Source: Calycina herbarum (taxonomy: Eukaryota > Ascomycota > Leotiomycetes > Helotiales > Pezizellaceae). From it: a stretch of 64,000 bases of DNA. The first letter of the stretch is position 1; each line of letters begins with the position of its first letter. Below are positions 54,179-64,000 of this stretch, piece by piece. Both the position numbers and the translations under genes were made by a program. The DNA lies in assembly GCA_001414485.1 (NCBI GenBank), contig LLEY01000108.1, positions 62,001 to 126,000 on the forward strand. Direction: 5' to 3'. Below the pieces are notes generated by a model. That model worked only from the letters and a program-made list of their open reading frames with translations. It did not search any database and was not told where the DNA came from.

Positions 54179-56160
54179 CGATACTACTAGTAATATACTA
54201 GCTCTTATAAAGCTCTTATTAAGCTACTCTTTTAAGGACTTACGTAAGACTTCTAATTCTCCGATAGACATATTATATAGTAGATTATATAATACTCTTA
54301 TTCCCGGTTTTAACTTAATATAGAGATCGTAGTCCTAGTAAGAGAGTAATTTATCTATTACTTATAGTTAGAAAAGCAGAAGATATTAATAGTACTACTA
54401 AGGTAGTAAAGAGACTAGATTAATAGTCTTTAGATTATTATATTTGTCGAGACTCTTTTGAATATTATTAAGCGAGACCTCTTAAAGATATAGCTTAGCT
54501 ACTTCTTAGTAATATTAGAACTACTAGTATACTACTTTAGTTTCTTTAAAATAGAGTTTCTTTTCTATACGCTTATAGCTAGTAAGACTATTATCTACTT
54601 AGTATTTAGCTAGTACTAGTAGATCGAGGTATTACTATCTAGTAAGCTTCTTTAGTCTCTAGTTGATTTTATATAGTAATAGAGAAAACACTTCTACGTC
54701 TTATTATCTAGTATAAGTATAGAATACTACTATATTAATTATCTTTAGAGTGTCTTTAGTAGCTTTAGTATAACTATAGACTAGTACTTTGTCTTTTTTT
54801 ATATAATACTTATAGTCTTAATTAAACTATAAAGTGTTCTTTCTATAGTTAATTAAAGAGTTATATTTTATAAGCTAAGGCTTTTTAAGTATAATCTTAT
54901 AAGAGCTAAGCTAAGTAATATAAAAGCGTTATTAGTAGTTAATATACTAGCTTATATATAGATTAAGAGTAATAAAGTAGATAACGTTCTCTACTAACGA
55001 AGACGATCTATTAGCTATATAAAGATAGCGATTTTTTATTAAAAGTTTAAAAGTAAAGTTGTTTTATTATATATAATTAGAATTTATAAAAGCTTTAGCT
55101 AAAGCGCTAGAGTTAAGTATAAAGTAGATAGTAGAGAGCTTTATATTATTAGTACTAACTAATTTATAAGAAACCTCTATTATACTCTCTTTCTACTTTT
55201 CCTCTAGTAATAATAATATTAAAGCTTTCTTCTAATTTCTACGTCTCTAGTAGTAACTATTAACAAAGACTAGGCTCTTCTCTTAACCTTATCTATATTC
55301 TTTTCTTTCTCTTCGTTCTAGTAATAGGCTTCCTTTAACTTAGTATAACCTAGAAGACTATATATCTTATTATCATAGTAGTAATAGAGATTATACTCTG
55401 TCTAGAACTTCTTATAAGTAGCTTTTAACTTAGAAGTCTTAGTCTAGGTCTTATTCTTAATATTCTTCTAAGTCTAGATATATTTTTCTCTAACTTTTAA
55501 GATATCGAGGTCTATTACCTTAGGGTTAGAGAGTGAAGTAGTCGAAGCTAGAGTAATTAAAGTAGTAGTAAAAGAGCTAGAGTTGTTCTTAAGATACTAA
55601 GTACTATAAACAGCTTAGTTAATATTATCTTTTTCTTAGACTAGGTTAGCTAAGGTATTAAGTTCAATAGCCGAGGTATAGCGAGAGTCTAAGAGAATAT
55701 AGTCTTAAATAGAGAGGTAGGTAGTAAGAACGAGTCTCTAGGTATAATCAAATCTAGTAGAGTTAGTAGTAGTAGCTAATAATAAGTAGAAGAAGAGGAA
55801 TTCGAAGGCTAGTCGCTAGCCTTACTTCTTCTTTTAAAGCTTAGTAAAAGCTTTCTTATAGTTAAACTTATTACTAAACGTATTATAGAGAATATCTAAT
55901 ATATCTTTTACTAAGTCTATTATAGTAAATTCGCTAGCGTTATTAAGATAGAGGTTAATATACTTACGTATCTCTCTCTCTAGAGTTAATAAGACGTAAG
56001 TTATTTACTCTAATTTAGTAGGAAACTAGTTAGAGTTAGTATAAAGCTTAACTTTAAGATTAATAATATATAATCGTAGCTTAGTAGCGGATCAGCGGCT
56101 ACTACTAAACTTAGCTAGATTAGCGTAGAGAGTAGATTAGATAAGTAGAGTAGAGAGATT
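54179..56160 (-). mobile_element. inverted fragment of another gypsy family (gag to RT start)
   Basis: The minus-strand reading from about 56052 gives a Retrotrans_gag domain (KLYTNSN*FPTKLE, VLLTLERE, YINLYLNNASEFTIIDLVKD, KFNYKKAFTKL). Near 55330-55400 lies a degenerate zinc knuckle (YYYDNKIYSLLGY). Near 54350-54200 the RT N-terminus appears: GIRVLYNLLYNMSIGELEVL, then LNKSFIRASI. The canonical block is PYGPIYxLSxxELxxLRExI...GFIRPS. It stops at the junction with gypsy B. The sequence differs from the A/B/D gypsy family. No LTR recognised. Confidence 0.7.
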
Positions 56161-56700
56161 TTAGTAAATCTAAAGTTACTTAATTTGGTTTTATAACTCC
56201 TCGATTTAAGAGTTACTCGTTGTCGGTATAATTAGAGTAAATAGTACTCTACGTAGCCTTCTTACTTAAGGTCTATTTAAGTAGATAGAGTAGCTAACTT
56301 TACTCTATATATACAAACGATAATATACTCTTTTTATATTATACTATTAACTACTAAGTTATACTAATACTAATCAGTGTTACACGTATAGATTAGAAAA
56401 ACTAGTTATATATATCGCGATCTTCGAGATTATAAGCTTATATATAATATAGTAGTTATATAAAGTAGACTTCTCTCGTTAAATAGAGACTTCTTCTACT
56501 AGTTACACCTCCGATAATACTACTATAAACTCTAGAACTTATAATATAATAATAATAATAACAAACTAGTCTTATAACCTCTTTAACTTATAATATAATC
56601 TTATAACCTTATAACCTCTTCGACTTATAATACTACTCTACTTATAACCGCTCTTATAACCGCTCTTAAACTCTTTAGAACAGCTATTATATAAAGAGAA
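56161..56700. repeat. AT-rich non-coding with cttataacc-type short repeats
   Basis: 56530-56680 contains many copies of cttataacctc / cttataaccgctc / acttataat separated by a few bases, and an (aat)n run near 56550. It is probably LTR or untranslated DNA of adjacent retroelements; no assignment is made. Confidence 0.5.
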
Positions 56701-58380
56701 TTCACTCTATTTTAATAACTTATAAGTATTAAAAGAGTAACTTATATAAAAACAAAATTACGAAATAAGATTATAACGTACTATTTATCTAGTATAAGAT
56801 AAGATATTATCTACTACTTTAAGTACTAATAACTTTGTCGACGCCTTCGATACTACTATAGTACTACTATAGCTAGCTAAGGATAAGAAAGCTACGGCTT
56901 ATATAAATACAAAGTTAAAGGAATATAATATCGATAATATATATAATAATTATCTATAGAAGATATATTATATAGATTTTAAGAAATAGCCTAAATCAAA
57001 ATTCGTAAATACGACTTAAACTACTCTTATTAAGATACGTAAGCTACTATATAATAGAGGCGTATAGATAGAGATAGATAGATATAAGGCTGTTATATCA
57101 AAGGTACTTTATAACACAGCTTAAGAGCTTACAAAGCCTAAATAGATAATATAGAAGTTAAGAGATTAAGTATATAAATTAGAGACTTAATCTAAAGAGA
57201 TAGCTACGAGATATAAGTATCTTAAAGAATACTCTAACCGATTTTCTAAACTTCTTCTAAGATACTAGAATCCTTCTACTTCGAATACTACTTTAAACGC
57301 TTTTATAAGTAATATTCCTATCTCTATAACTCTACTAGTAGTAGCTTTTATAACTATACTAGTAGCTTTTATAACCTAGAACGCTCTTATAAGCTAACTA
57401 GCTATAGATAGCTATTCTAGTAATAGCTAGCTAGATAACTCTACCTTTATACTTAGTAATCTTATAAAATTATATTTAGATAAATAAAAGTATAGTAGTA
57501 AGAGAGACAACTTTAAGCTTAAGTTAAGAATATTTAAGAATATATATAATCGTTATAGTATATTATCTTTAGTATATAATCTTACTTTCTCGATTATACT
57601 TAAGAGTTAGATATTAAACTACTTTTATACTAGTGTTTTTAAAGAAGGAACTAATCAGTTATATAACGTTCTTTCTACTACTATCTAGTTATATTTTAAG
57701 AATAAGCTATACTCTAGAGATTAATCCTCTAAGTAGAATCGTATTATATTCTTATATACGAAGACTAAGCTAGAATATTTAAAAAAGACTTCTAGCTAGT
57801 ACTTTAAGAATATACTATTTAAATTAGAAGAACTTCGCTATAGACTTTCTAAAGATATATAAAGTAATAGATAATTAGCTAATAAGCTACTTATAGTATA
57901 TAAGAAAGTACTAGAATACTGAAGTATATACTCGATCTTACTATAAAACTCGTTACTTCAAAGTACTATTACTCTTTTAAGAAGCTCTATTCGTAATTAC
58001 AAAGTAAGCTATAATACCTTAAATATTAAAACTCTAATAACTAATCGTTACTTCTATAAGTATAATAATTCTAGTAACTCTTATAACTACTACTAGTATA
58101 AATCTAAAAAGAATAATAAGTGTTATATATATAGAAAGAAAGGCCACCGATTCTAGAACTATATTTAAGAAGAGTAGAATCGTTACTTTACTAAATAGTA
58201 AAAGAGTAATAGAGATAGCTTCTATAGAAAAGATAGTAGATTTGTTAAAAAGATCTACTATACTTATATTACTACTATAGAACGTATAGAAGAGGAAGAT
58301 ATATCTAAAACACTCTAGATAATTATAATAGATTATAAAAGTGATTCTAATTATTATAACCTTTTTTCGAGAATGAATTT
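56701..58380 (+). pseudogene. retrotransposon gag-like protein of a further fungal family (dead)
   Basis: A long degenerate frame reads FKLKLRIFKNIYNRYSILSL, then ILNYFYTSVFKEGTNQLYNV, KTKLEYLKKTSS*YFKNI, RYRLSKDI*S, and KNNKCYIYRKKGHRF*NYI at about 58110-58165. The last is a CCHC knuckle (CxxCxxxxHxxxxC) whose second and third Cys read Tyr and whose Trp reads TAG. The arrangement resembles gag polyproteins of fungal LTR elements. No pol follows in this orientation before LINE C begins. Confidence 0.68.
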
Positions 58381-58429
58381 TTTGTTCTAAATCACTCGTT
58401 CTCACTTACTTATACTAAATAAGCCGATT

Positions 58430-61400
58430 TCCTTCTATAGAAACCTCTCTAAGAAGGCCTCTAGCCTTTCCGCTGCTTCTAAAAAGAGGTCTAGGTAGGG
58501 AGAGAGTATGTCTAATTCCCTCTCTCCCGAACATATAGTAACACTTCGTCTTAGTAACTACTAAAGCCCTAGAACGTAGTTCTATAGGCTAAACCTTCTT
58601 TAGAGGAACTATAGAAGCTATAGATTACTATCTAAGTACTGTACTCGATAAAGCTCTCTCTAACCTCCTGCTCTACCTCTAAGTCTTTTATACTTAAGTA
58701 GCTAATATTAGCATCTTATTCTACTAAGTATACACCTTAGGGACACCTCCCCTACTACCTTCGACCTTAGAAACCCCCTCTATTATATATAGAGGCGGCT
58801 CTACGCCCTCCCCGACTCCCTCTCCCTCTCTAGCTCTAAGAGAAAAATTCTTATATATATAGACTATAAAGAATACCTTAGTGCCTAAAAACATAACCTT
58901 AGTATTAATAACAATTCTACCTCTCTCTCTCTCTTCCTCGATAATATAGAAGAAGAAGAACAAGAACTCGCTAGCTAAACTAGACCTTAGAGTCTTTATC
59001 TAACTTCCTCCTGATTCCTCTAAAAGAGAGCACTCTACTCTTACTATCTTCCTTATACTTTATAACCTAAAAATAGGTTATAAAGAGCTTATATAAGAGG
59101 TTCTCTTAGTTAACTCTAGATTCGCTATTATACCTAAAAATAAGGAAGCTCTAGAGGCTCTTCTAATAACAAAGAAAGCATTTATATAGACTCTATTCTT
59201 AGTAGCTAGGATTAAGACCTTATAAAACTAGGTAGTATATCGCCTGTCTAGGATACCTCGGAATACTAAAGCTGTTGAAATTAATAATAAAGGAGTAATC
59301 ACCTTAACTCTTACCTCTACTACTGCCGAAGTAGTAGCTATAGTAATAAAGGAACGAATTAGAGTAGCTCTTATAAAAGTCGACATATTAAGTAAATCGC
59401 TCTCTAGTAAGGTATTCTTTACCTCTTAGACTATCTTCTTTAAAGAAGAAGAGGCTTAGAATCATATTATCCTAGATATAATATCTCTCCTTAGAAGAAG
59501 AGTCTTCTTTAAGTCTCTCCTTAAGGTCTCTTTAGTTGTTTAGTGCTCTAAGTACTAGGGGTAGTATAATTAAAGGATTTGTAGAAAGAACTAAAGATGT
59601 CGTCTTTACAGTACTACTTAGTATACTAAAGACTTATACCTAGAGTGTCTAAACTATATATAATATAAGCTAAAGTGCTTATACTATAGTAGTCTACACC
59701 TCTTAGACGACCTTAGATATCTACTTAAACCAGGAACCTTAGGAACACGCTCTATAACTAAGAACAGAAGGAATATATACTAAGCGTATAACGAACTACG
59801 GATTAGAAGCGAGCTCGACTCTCTCTATAGTAGCCTAGAACAGGTTATTCTAGCTACCTTATAAGCGAGAGTAGTTGATTCCCCTTCTCTCTCCCTCTTT
59901 CCCTCGATACCTTCTTCACCTTAAAGAGAAGAACTCTCTAAAGACACCTCTATAGAAGAAATAGTATACGCCTCCCTTATACGAAGAACTCGGAACTCTA
60001 CTATTATAGTCTCTTTATAAGTAGATAAGAACACGCGAAGAACTACTATCTTCAAGTACTACAAATCAACGTATATAAGTCTAGCAGATACTAGGAGCTT
60101 ATACTACAGCTAGCACACGCTAGGCGAGTCGACGTAGTACTTATTTAAGAACCGTATATCTACTTAAGAGAGATTAGCTGCTAGATTATAAGACGCTACC
60201 CGAACTACGACTGCTTTACACCTATATACGACTAGAACGCTAGACCTCCTAGGGTACTCTCCTTTATACGTAAAGAGGCTGGGATTATTATAAGTTAGCA
60301 GACCTCTATTACTCTCTCGCTTTAATGCCGAGACCTTATTTACGCCTCGATTACTCTCTTATAAGGCCCCCCGCTATATATACTTAACGTATATAACGCT
60401 TCTCTTAGTACTAGAGAAGCCGGGGAGGCTGTTAGCCTTATTCTAGCCTCTTAATACATTTCTATAACAAATATCTTTATAGCTGGCGACTTTAATCTAA
60501 AGAGCTAGCTCTAGTAGCTAGACTTCCTAGGCTTAGAGAGTATATAAGCTCTCTCGCTTATCGACTAGATAGAGAGTAAAGGACTCTAACTTACTACCTC
60601 TCCTAGTATATAAACCTATAGCTTAGGGAATACGCTAGACCTAGCCTTCTACTCTAGTAGCCTCTATTAAAGAGGGGCAACCTTAGAGGTTAACCTAGCC
60701 TTTAAGTATAGCTTAGATCACCTCCTAGTCCTTACTAGCCTACTATATACTAGTAGACTAGCTAGGAAGGACTCCCTGCTTAAGCTTAGTACTCTCGACG
60801 CTAAAGTCTTTAAGATAGTACTTTAAGGAAAGCTTTAAGAGTAGTAGCTCTTTAAGCTTATAGAATAACTAGATAGGAACTCGCTTAAGACTTTAGCAGA
60901 GTTTATTATTAAGAGTGTATATAGAGCGTACCTTAGTAGTACTAAGCGAGGGCTTAGTTATAGAGGTGGACACTCTTAGTAGAACAAGGAGTACTAATCT
61001 ACAGCTACCGAGGCTAGAAAGATACGAAGGCTAGGAGCTAGTATAGAGTCTATTAAAGGCCTCCGGAGAACACTTCGAGGAGAGATCCGGAAGGCAAAGA
61101 GAGAACACTTCCGTAGCCTGATCGACAAAGCTATAAAGAGTAAGGACGTCTTTAAGATTTATAAGTAGTACTAGAGTATAGAGGTCTACAGGTCCCCTCT
61201 TTTAAAGGACTCGGCAGGGTAACTAGGCTTTACTACTTAGGAGAAATAGAAGATCCTAGTATAAGAACTACTTATAAATAAGGCAGAAGTCGGAGATATA
61301 CTAACCGATACCCCGACTACCTCTACTTATTCTCTACCTTAGACAGCTCTTACTCTACGCGAGGTTGAGGAATCGGTTCTAGGAAAGGCCTCTACTACTT

Positions 61401-62145
61401 CAGAGGAGGACGAACTTGTTATAGGTGTCTTTAAGACAGCCTAGCCTTAGATCTTATACCTAGTCTATTCACTGTTTAAGAGGTGTATAGAGACAGGCTT
61501 CTACCTAAAGATCTTCTATATAGCTATTATAGCTATTATCCCGAAGCTAAATAAGAAGGATAAGTCGTCTCCTCGCGTATACCAGCTAATCTCTCTACTC
61601 TCGGTTCTTAGAAAGGGCCTCGAGAGGCTTCTAGTAAAGAGAGCCTTCTAGATTACTATTAAGTACACTGTTCTTAAACCGAACCAGTTCGGAGCTCTTC
61701 TACTAAGAGCAGCTATAGACCTTATAACCTGTCTTACCTTTGATATAGAGAAAGTACTCGGGAGAAGTAAGAGGCTTCTCTTCTTACACTCGATATTAAG
61801 AGTGCCTTTGACGCTGTTCTTCTAGGCCGGTTAATTAAAAGACTCCGAGAGCAAGGGTAGCTACATAGCTTTATAGCATAGGTTACCTCCTTCCTATCTA
61901 GTAGATCTATTAAAGTAAAGCTAGACGGAGAAATAGGAGTATCTACCCCTCTTTAGTATAGGCTGCCCTAGGGCTTGCCTATCTCGCCTATTCTCTTTAT
62001 ACTCTATATCTAGCTACTCTTTACCTTAGGAGTAAGCTCTCTCCCGACACTTTAAAGGTTCGGCTACGCCGACGATATTAGACTACTTACTTTTAGGCCC
62101 TCTAAGGCAGGGAATACTACAGTCCTTGTAAAACAGGTAGCTAGT
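58430..62145 (+). mobile_element. LINE copy C (second Tad-like family), interrupted by gypsy D
   Basis: It is less AT-rich than its neighbours. ORF1 ends with CCHC-like knuckle remnants at about 59540-59700. An endonuclease is readable at about 60055-60760 (LQVLQINVYKSSR, NVYNAS, GDFNL at 60484, LDHLLV for the family's SDHxP). The reverse transcriptase runs from about 61400: ISLLSVLRKGLERLLVKRAF, then, after a frame change near 61790, IKSAFDAVLLGRLIKRLREQ, GLPISPILFILYI and GYADDIRLL at 62062. The RT is cut 70 bases later by the gypsy D LTR. The 5' limit is approximate. Confidence 0.82.
60055..60800 (+). pseudogene. LINE C apurinic-type endonuclease (dead)
   Basis: The EEP-fold order is visible: an LQINVYKS start, a QEPY-like segment (*EPYIYLRE), IINVYNA-type strand, GDFNLKS, and the terminal LDHLLVL. 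In-frame TAG codons interrupt it. In an intact element this domain nicks the target DNA. Confidence 0.75.
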
Positions 62146-62580
62146 TGTCACGAATCACGTGCACACGTGATGAGTGAAGACCAGGCGGCGTCCTGACAGG
62201 TTAAGCACTATCGGAATACTCTTATAAATAAGATAAGGATCGGTTAGGTTAGCTAAGCGATCCAAGGATTCTATTATAATAATCACGTAACGAAAGGGAC
62301 CGCTAGATCGCTAGGCGAACCAGCTCGTTAGATCGCCAGCTCGACGAGCGAGTTAGCTATCTAGGGGAAACGGAGGTTCTATATATACTAGCACGTCTGC
62401 TATCTAGATAGGAGCTTCGTACTCAACTTTAGTTATTAATCTTATTATCTTGTTTAACACCTTTAATATAAGTAACGAGTTCACTTCTAAGTAAACAACC
62501 CGGCGTATCTATACTTCTTACCTACATACCAACCTTCAAGACTTAGTTATCTTATTTAAGTTCGTTTAAGTTTTGTTACA
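62146..62580 (+). repeat. gypsy D 5' LTR, best preserved
   Basis: 435 bases from TGTCACGAATCACGTG to TTTTGTTACA, with the canonical TGT...ACA ends. Near the 5' edge two CACGTG boxes lie seven bases apart (centre to centre about 10) in atcacgtgcacacgtgat, nearly palindromic. The sequence retains more CA/TG and GC than the LTRs at 8167 and 47537, so it is the least RIP-damaged copy. Confidence 0.92.
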
Positions 62581-64000
62581 CTTTAAGCACCTGCTTAGAA
62601 GTTCAGTTGCCATGGCCCTAGCAACCCCTGCAGCAGCTAGCCCGAATACTAGTCGAGTCAACGTCGTAGGAACATCTAAAAGTACGACCGGAAGAACACC
62701 TGCCGGTATACAGTTAACTAAGAACGACGACAATATCAGTATACTAGACGCCCTCGAGCCCTATAAGGTCGAAGCACTTAAATCTATTAAAGTTAAGATA
62801 CTAGATATATATTATAGGAAGCGAAAGGAACTCGACTTATTCCTTCTCTAAATAGACATCTACTTCAACTTTAACTCTAATAAGTTCGAAGGTAATTATA
62901 ATTTATAAACTATCTTTACTATCTCCTATCTTAGGGGATTAGTATTAGAATAGGCTTAGCTATACTTAGAGGACTTCTTTGAAAATAAGAATAAAGACAG
63001 AAAGATAGAATTAACTAAGGTTATGTTTAAATCTTAGAGAGGATTTAAGGCAACTATTAGGAAAGTCTTTAAAGACTTTAACATAATCTAAACAGCTATA
63101 CGTAAGCTTTTGGAATTATACTAGACCGGATTAGTAATAGATTACGCTAATGAGTTTTAACGCTATAGAACGAAGTCGGGATAGGACGCGATTACTCTTA
63201 TAGAACTCTTTTATAGAGGATTAAAAGTATATATTTATAAGGAAATAGTTAAGTAGAATATATAGTTCTTAACTATTATAGGTATAATTAAGGAAGTCGT
63301 TTAATTAGATAACTGCCTATATGAATTTAGGAAGAGTAACTCTAGATACGGGGAAAAGAGCAAAAGAGTAGGAAAGTAGAAGCACTCTTACGCTAGTAAG
63401 CATAGTAAGGAGGCAAACGCTATATAAAAGAAAACCTTTCTAAAGAAAGGAGGACTTTCTTAGGAAGAACGAAATCATCGACGTAAGTAGAACTTATATT
63501 ATAATTATAGCTAGCTAGGCTATAGAGCAAATAAGTATAGTAAGAAGAAAGATTCTAAGGGAAAGAAACAAATCAATACTACTGTTTAATAATAGGTAGC
63601 TTTAACCGATTATATTAAACTTACGAATAAGGAGCTTAAAGTATAAGGATATAAAACCTAGATTAAAATTAATAAAGGAATTAGTAGTATATAAGATACT
63701 AATAATAATAGGGATCTACTTCTTAAAGAATATTACGATATATAATCGGTACTAGAATCTAAGTAACCCTTTTAAGTAGAATACGAATTACTACTATCGA
63801 CTAGTTCTTTAGAGACATTAGATTTATCTTCTAGTTTAGAAGGAGAAATAAAGAATAAAGACCTTGAAGTTAGAGAAACTTAGGCTTTCTTTAGAACCTT
63901 TAAATAAGGAAATCAATAGGTATATATCGATAACTAGAAACTAGACTTCTAGAGTCCTTATATAATATAAGGGGTTAACCTAACCATCTTAACAACGTAT
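62581..64000 (+). mobile_element. gypsy D internal region start (continues beyond window)
   Basis: This follows the 5' LTR with ctttaagcacctgcttag, shared with copy B and the expected place of the primer-binding site. gag begins 32 bases later. The window ends within the gag/protease linker, at the level of copy B position about 49410. Confidence 0.88.
62612..64000 (+). pseudogene. gypsy D gag, open for 79 codons then amber/ochre stops
   Basis: The ATG at 62612 (gccATGGCC, good context) opens MALATPAAASPNTSRV and stays open for 79 codons up to the stop at 62849. After that the frame continues with stops at Trp/Gln positions. A zinc-knuckle remnant lies at about 63488-63545 (YYNYS*LGYRANKYS, Cys now Tyr). 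The ATG at 62573 lies inside the LTR and is not the gag start. The N-terminal part is conserved with copy B, supporting gag rather than a chance frame. Confidence 0.8.

Noticed and set aside
58034..58405. 123-codon minus-strand ORF rich in Ile/Leu/Phe
   Set aside because: It is antisense to a gag with a recognisable zinc knuckle. The apparent membrane protein is an effect of AT richness.
1..64000. Window ends both in the same gypsy family, suggesting circularity
   Set aside because: The end of the window corresponds to copy B position about 49410 and the start to about 49630, with a gap and different mutations. They are two separate copies.
1..64000. tRNA, rRNA genes or CRISPR arrays
   Set aside because: I saw no cloverleaf with the usual A/B boxes, no rRNA core sequence and no regular spacer array. 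A covariance-model scan would be decisive.

Overview
The window looks like a piece of a filamentous ascomycete genome (Pezizomycotina; Leotiomycetes is my guess, not proven). Protein genes have one to eight exons with short introns (about 45-140 bp, GTRAGT donors, CTRAC-like branch points, AG acceptors). The conserved genes are typical of such fungi, and the flanks are AT-rich transposon graveyards with the mark of repeat-induced point mutation (RIP): CA/TG dinucleotides are scarce and former Trp/Gln codons have become TAG.

Layout. (1) 1-8945: a RIP-mutated Ty3/gypsy chromovirus (pol, chromodomain and 3' LTR) into which a Tad-like LINE was inserted (1485-5090, with a 14-bp target duplication). 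The 3' LTR abuts an inverted fragment of the 5' end of a LINE. (2) 8946-42180: a gene island. In order it holds a kinase-like protein gene, a decayed gene, a complete Tc1/mariner transposon with five amber stops, a secreted YVTN beta-propeller protein, an alpha/beta-hydrolase fragment, the divergent pair PRE1 (proteasome beta) and RRP9 (U3 snoRNP), SAD1/USP39-like (tri-snRNP) divergent from histone H2A.Z, a Cys/Ser-rich fungal protein, an orphan three-exon protein, a class I O-methyltransferase, a Pth11/SAT4-like seven-helix membrane protein, a secreted subtilase, and a doubtful small membrane protein. (3) 42183-64000: a second graveyard. It holds a MITE, a hAT remnant, LINE copy B broken by gypsy copy B, a Fot1/pogo transposon inside that gypsy, an inverted piece of another gypsy family, a separate retrotransposon gag, a second LINE family, and finally a new gypsy copy with an intact-looking 5' LTR that runs off the window.

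The island mixes housekeeping genes in its middle (proteasome, rRNA processing, splicing, chromatin) with secreted, membrane and orphan genes toward the transposon borders, the 'two-speed' pattern seen in many plant-associated fungi. The same LINE family faces outward on both sides, and on each side it is interrupted by the same gypsy family. The most distinctive structures are the Fot1/pogo element and the MITE, which share an identical terminal plan: an 8-bp end plus two 17-bp tandem units, with different unit sequences. Others are the AT|G start codon of PRE1 split by an intron, the triplicated RRP9 3' flank, and three CACGTG boxes before the kinase-like gene. I did not find an unambiguous new multi-gene system.
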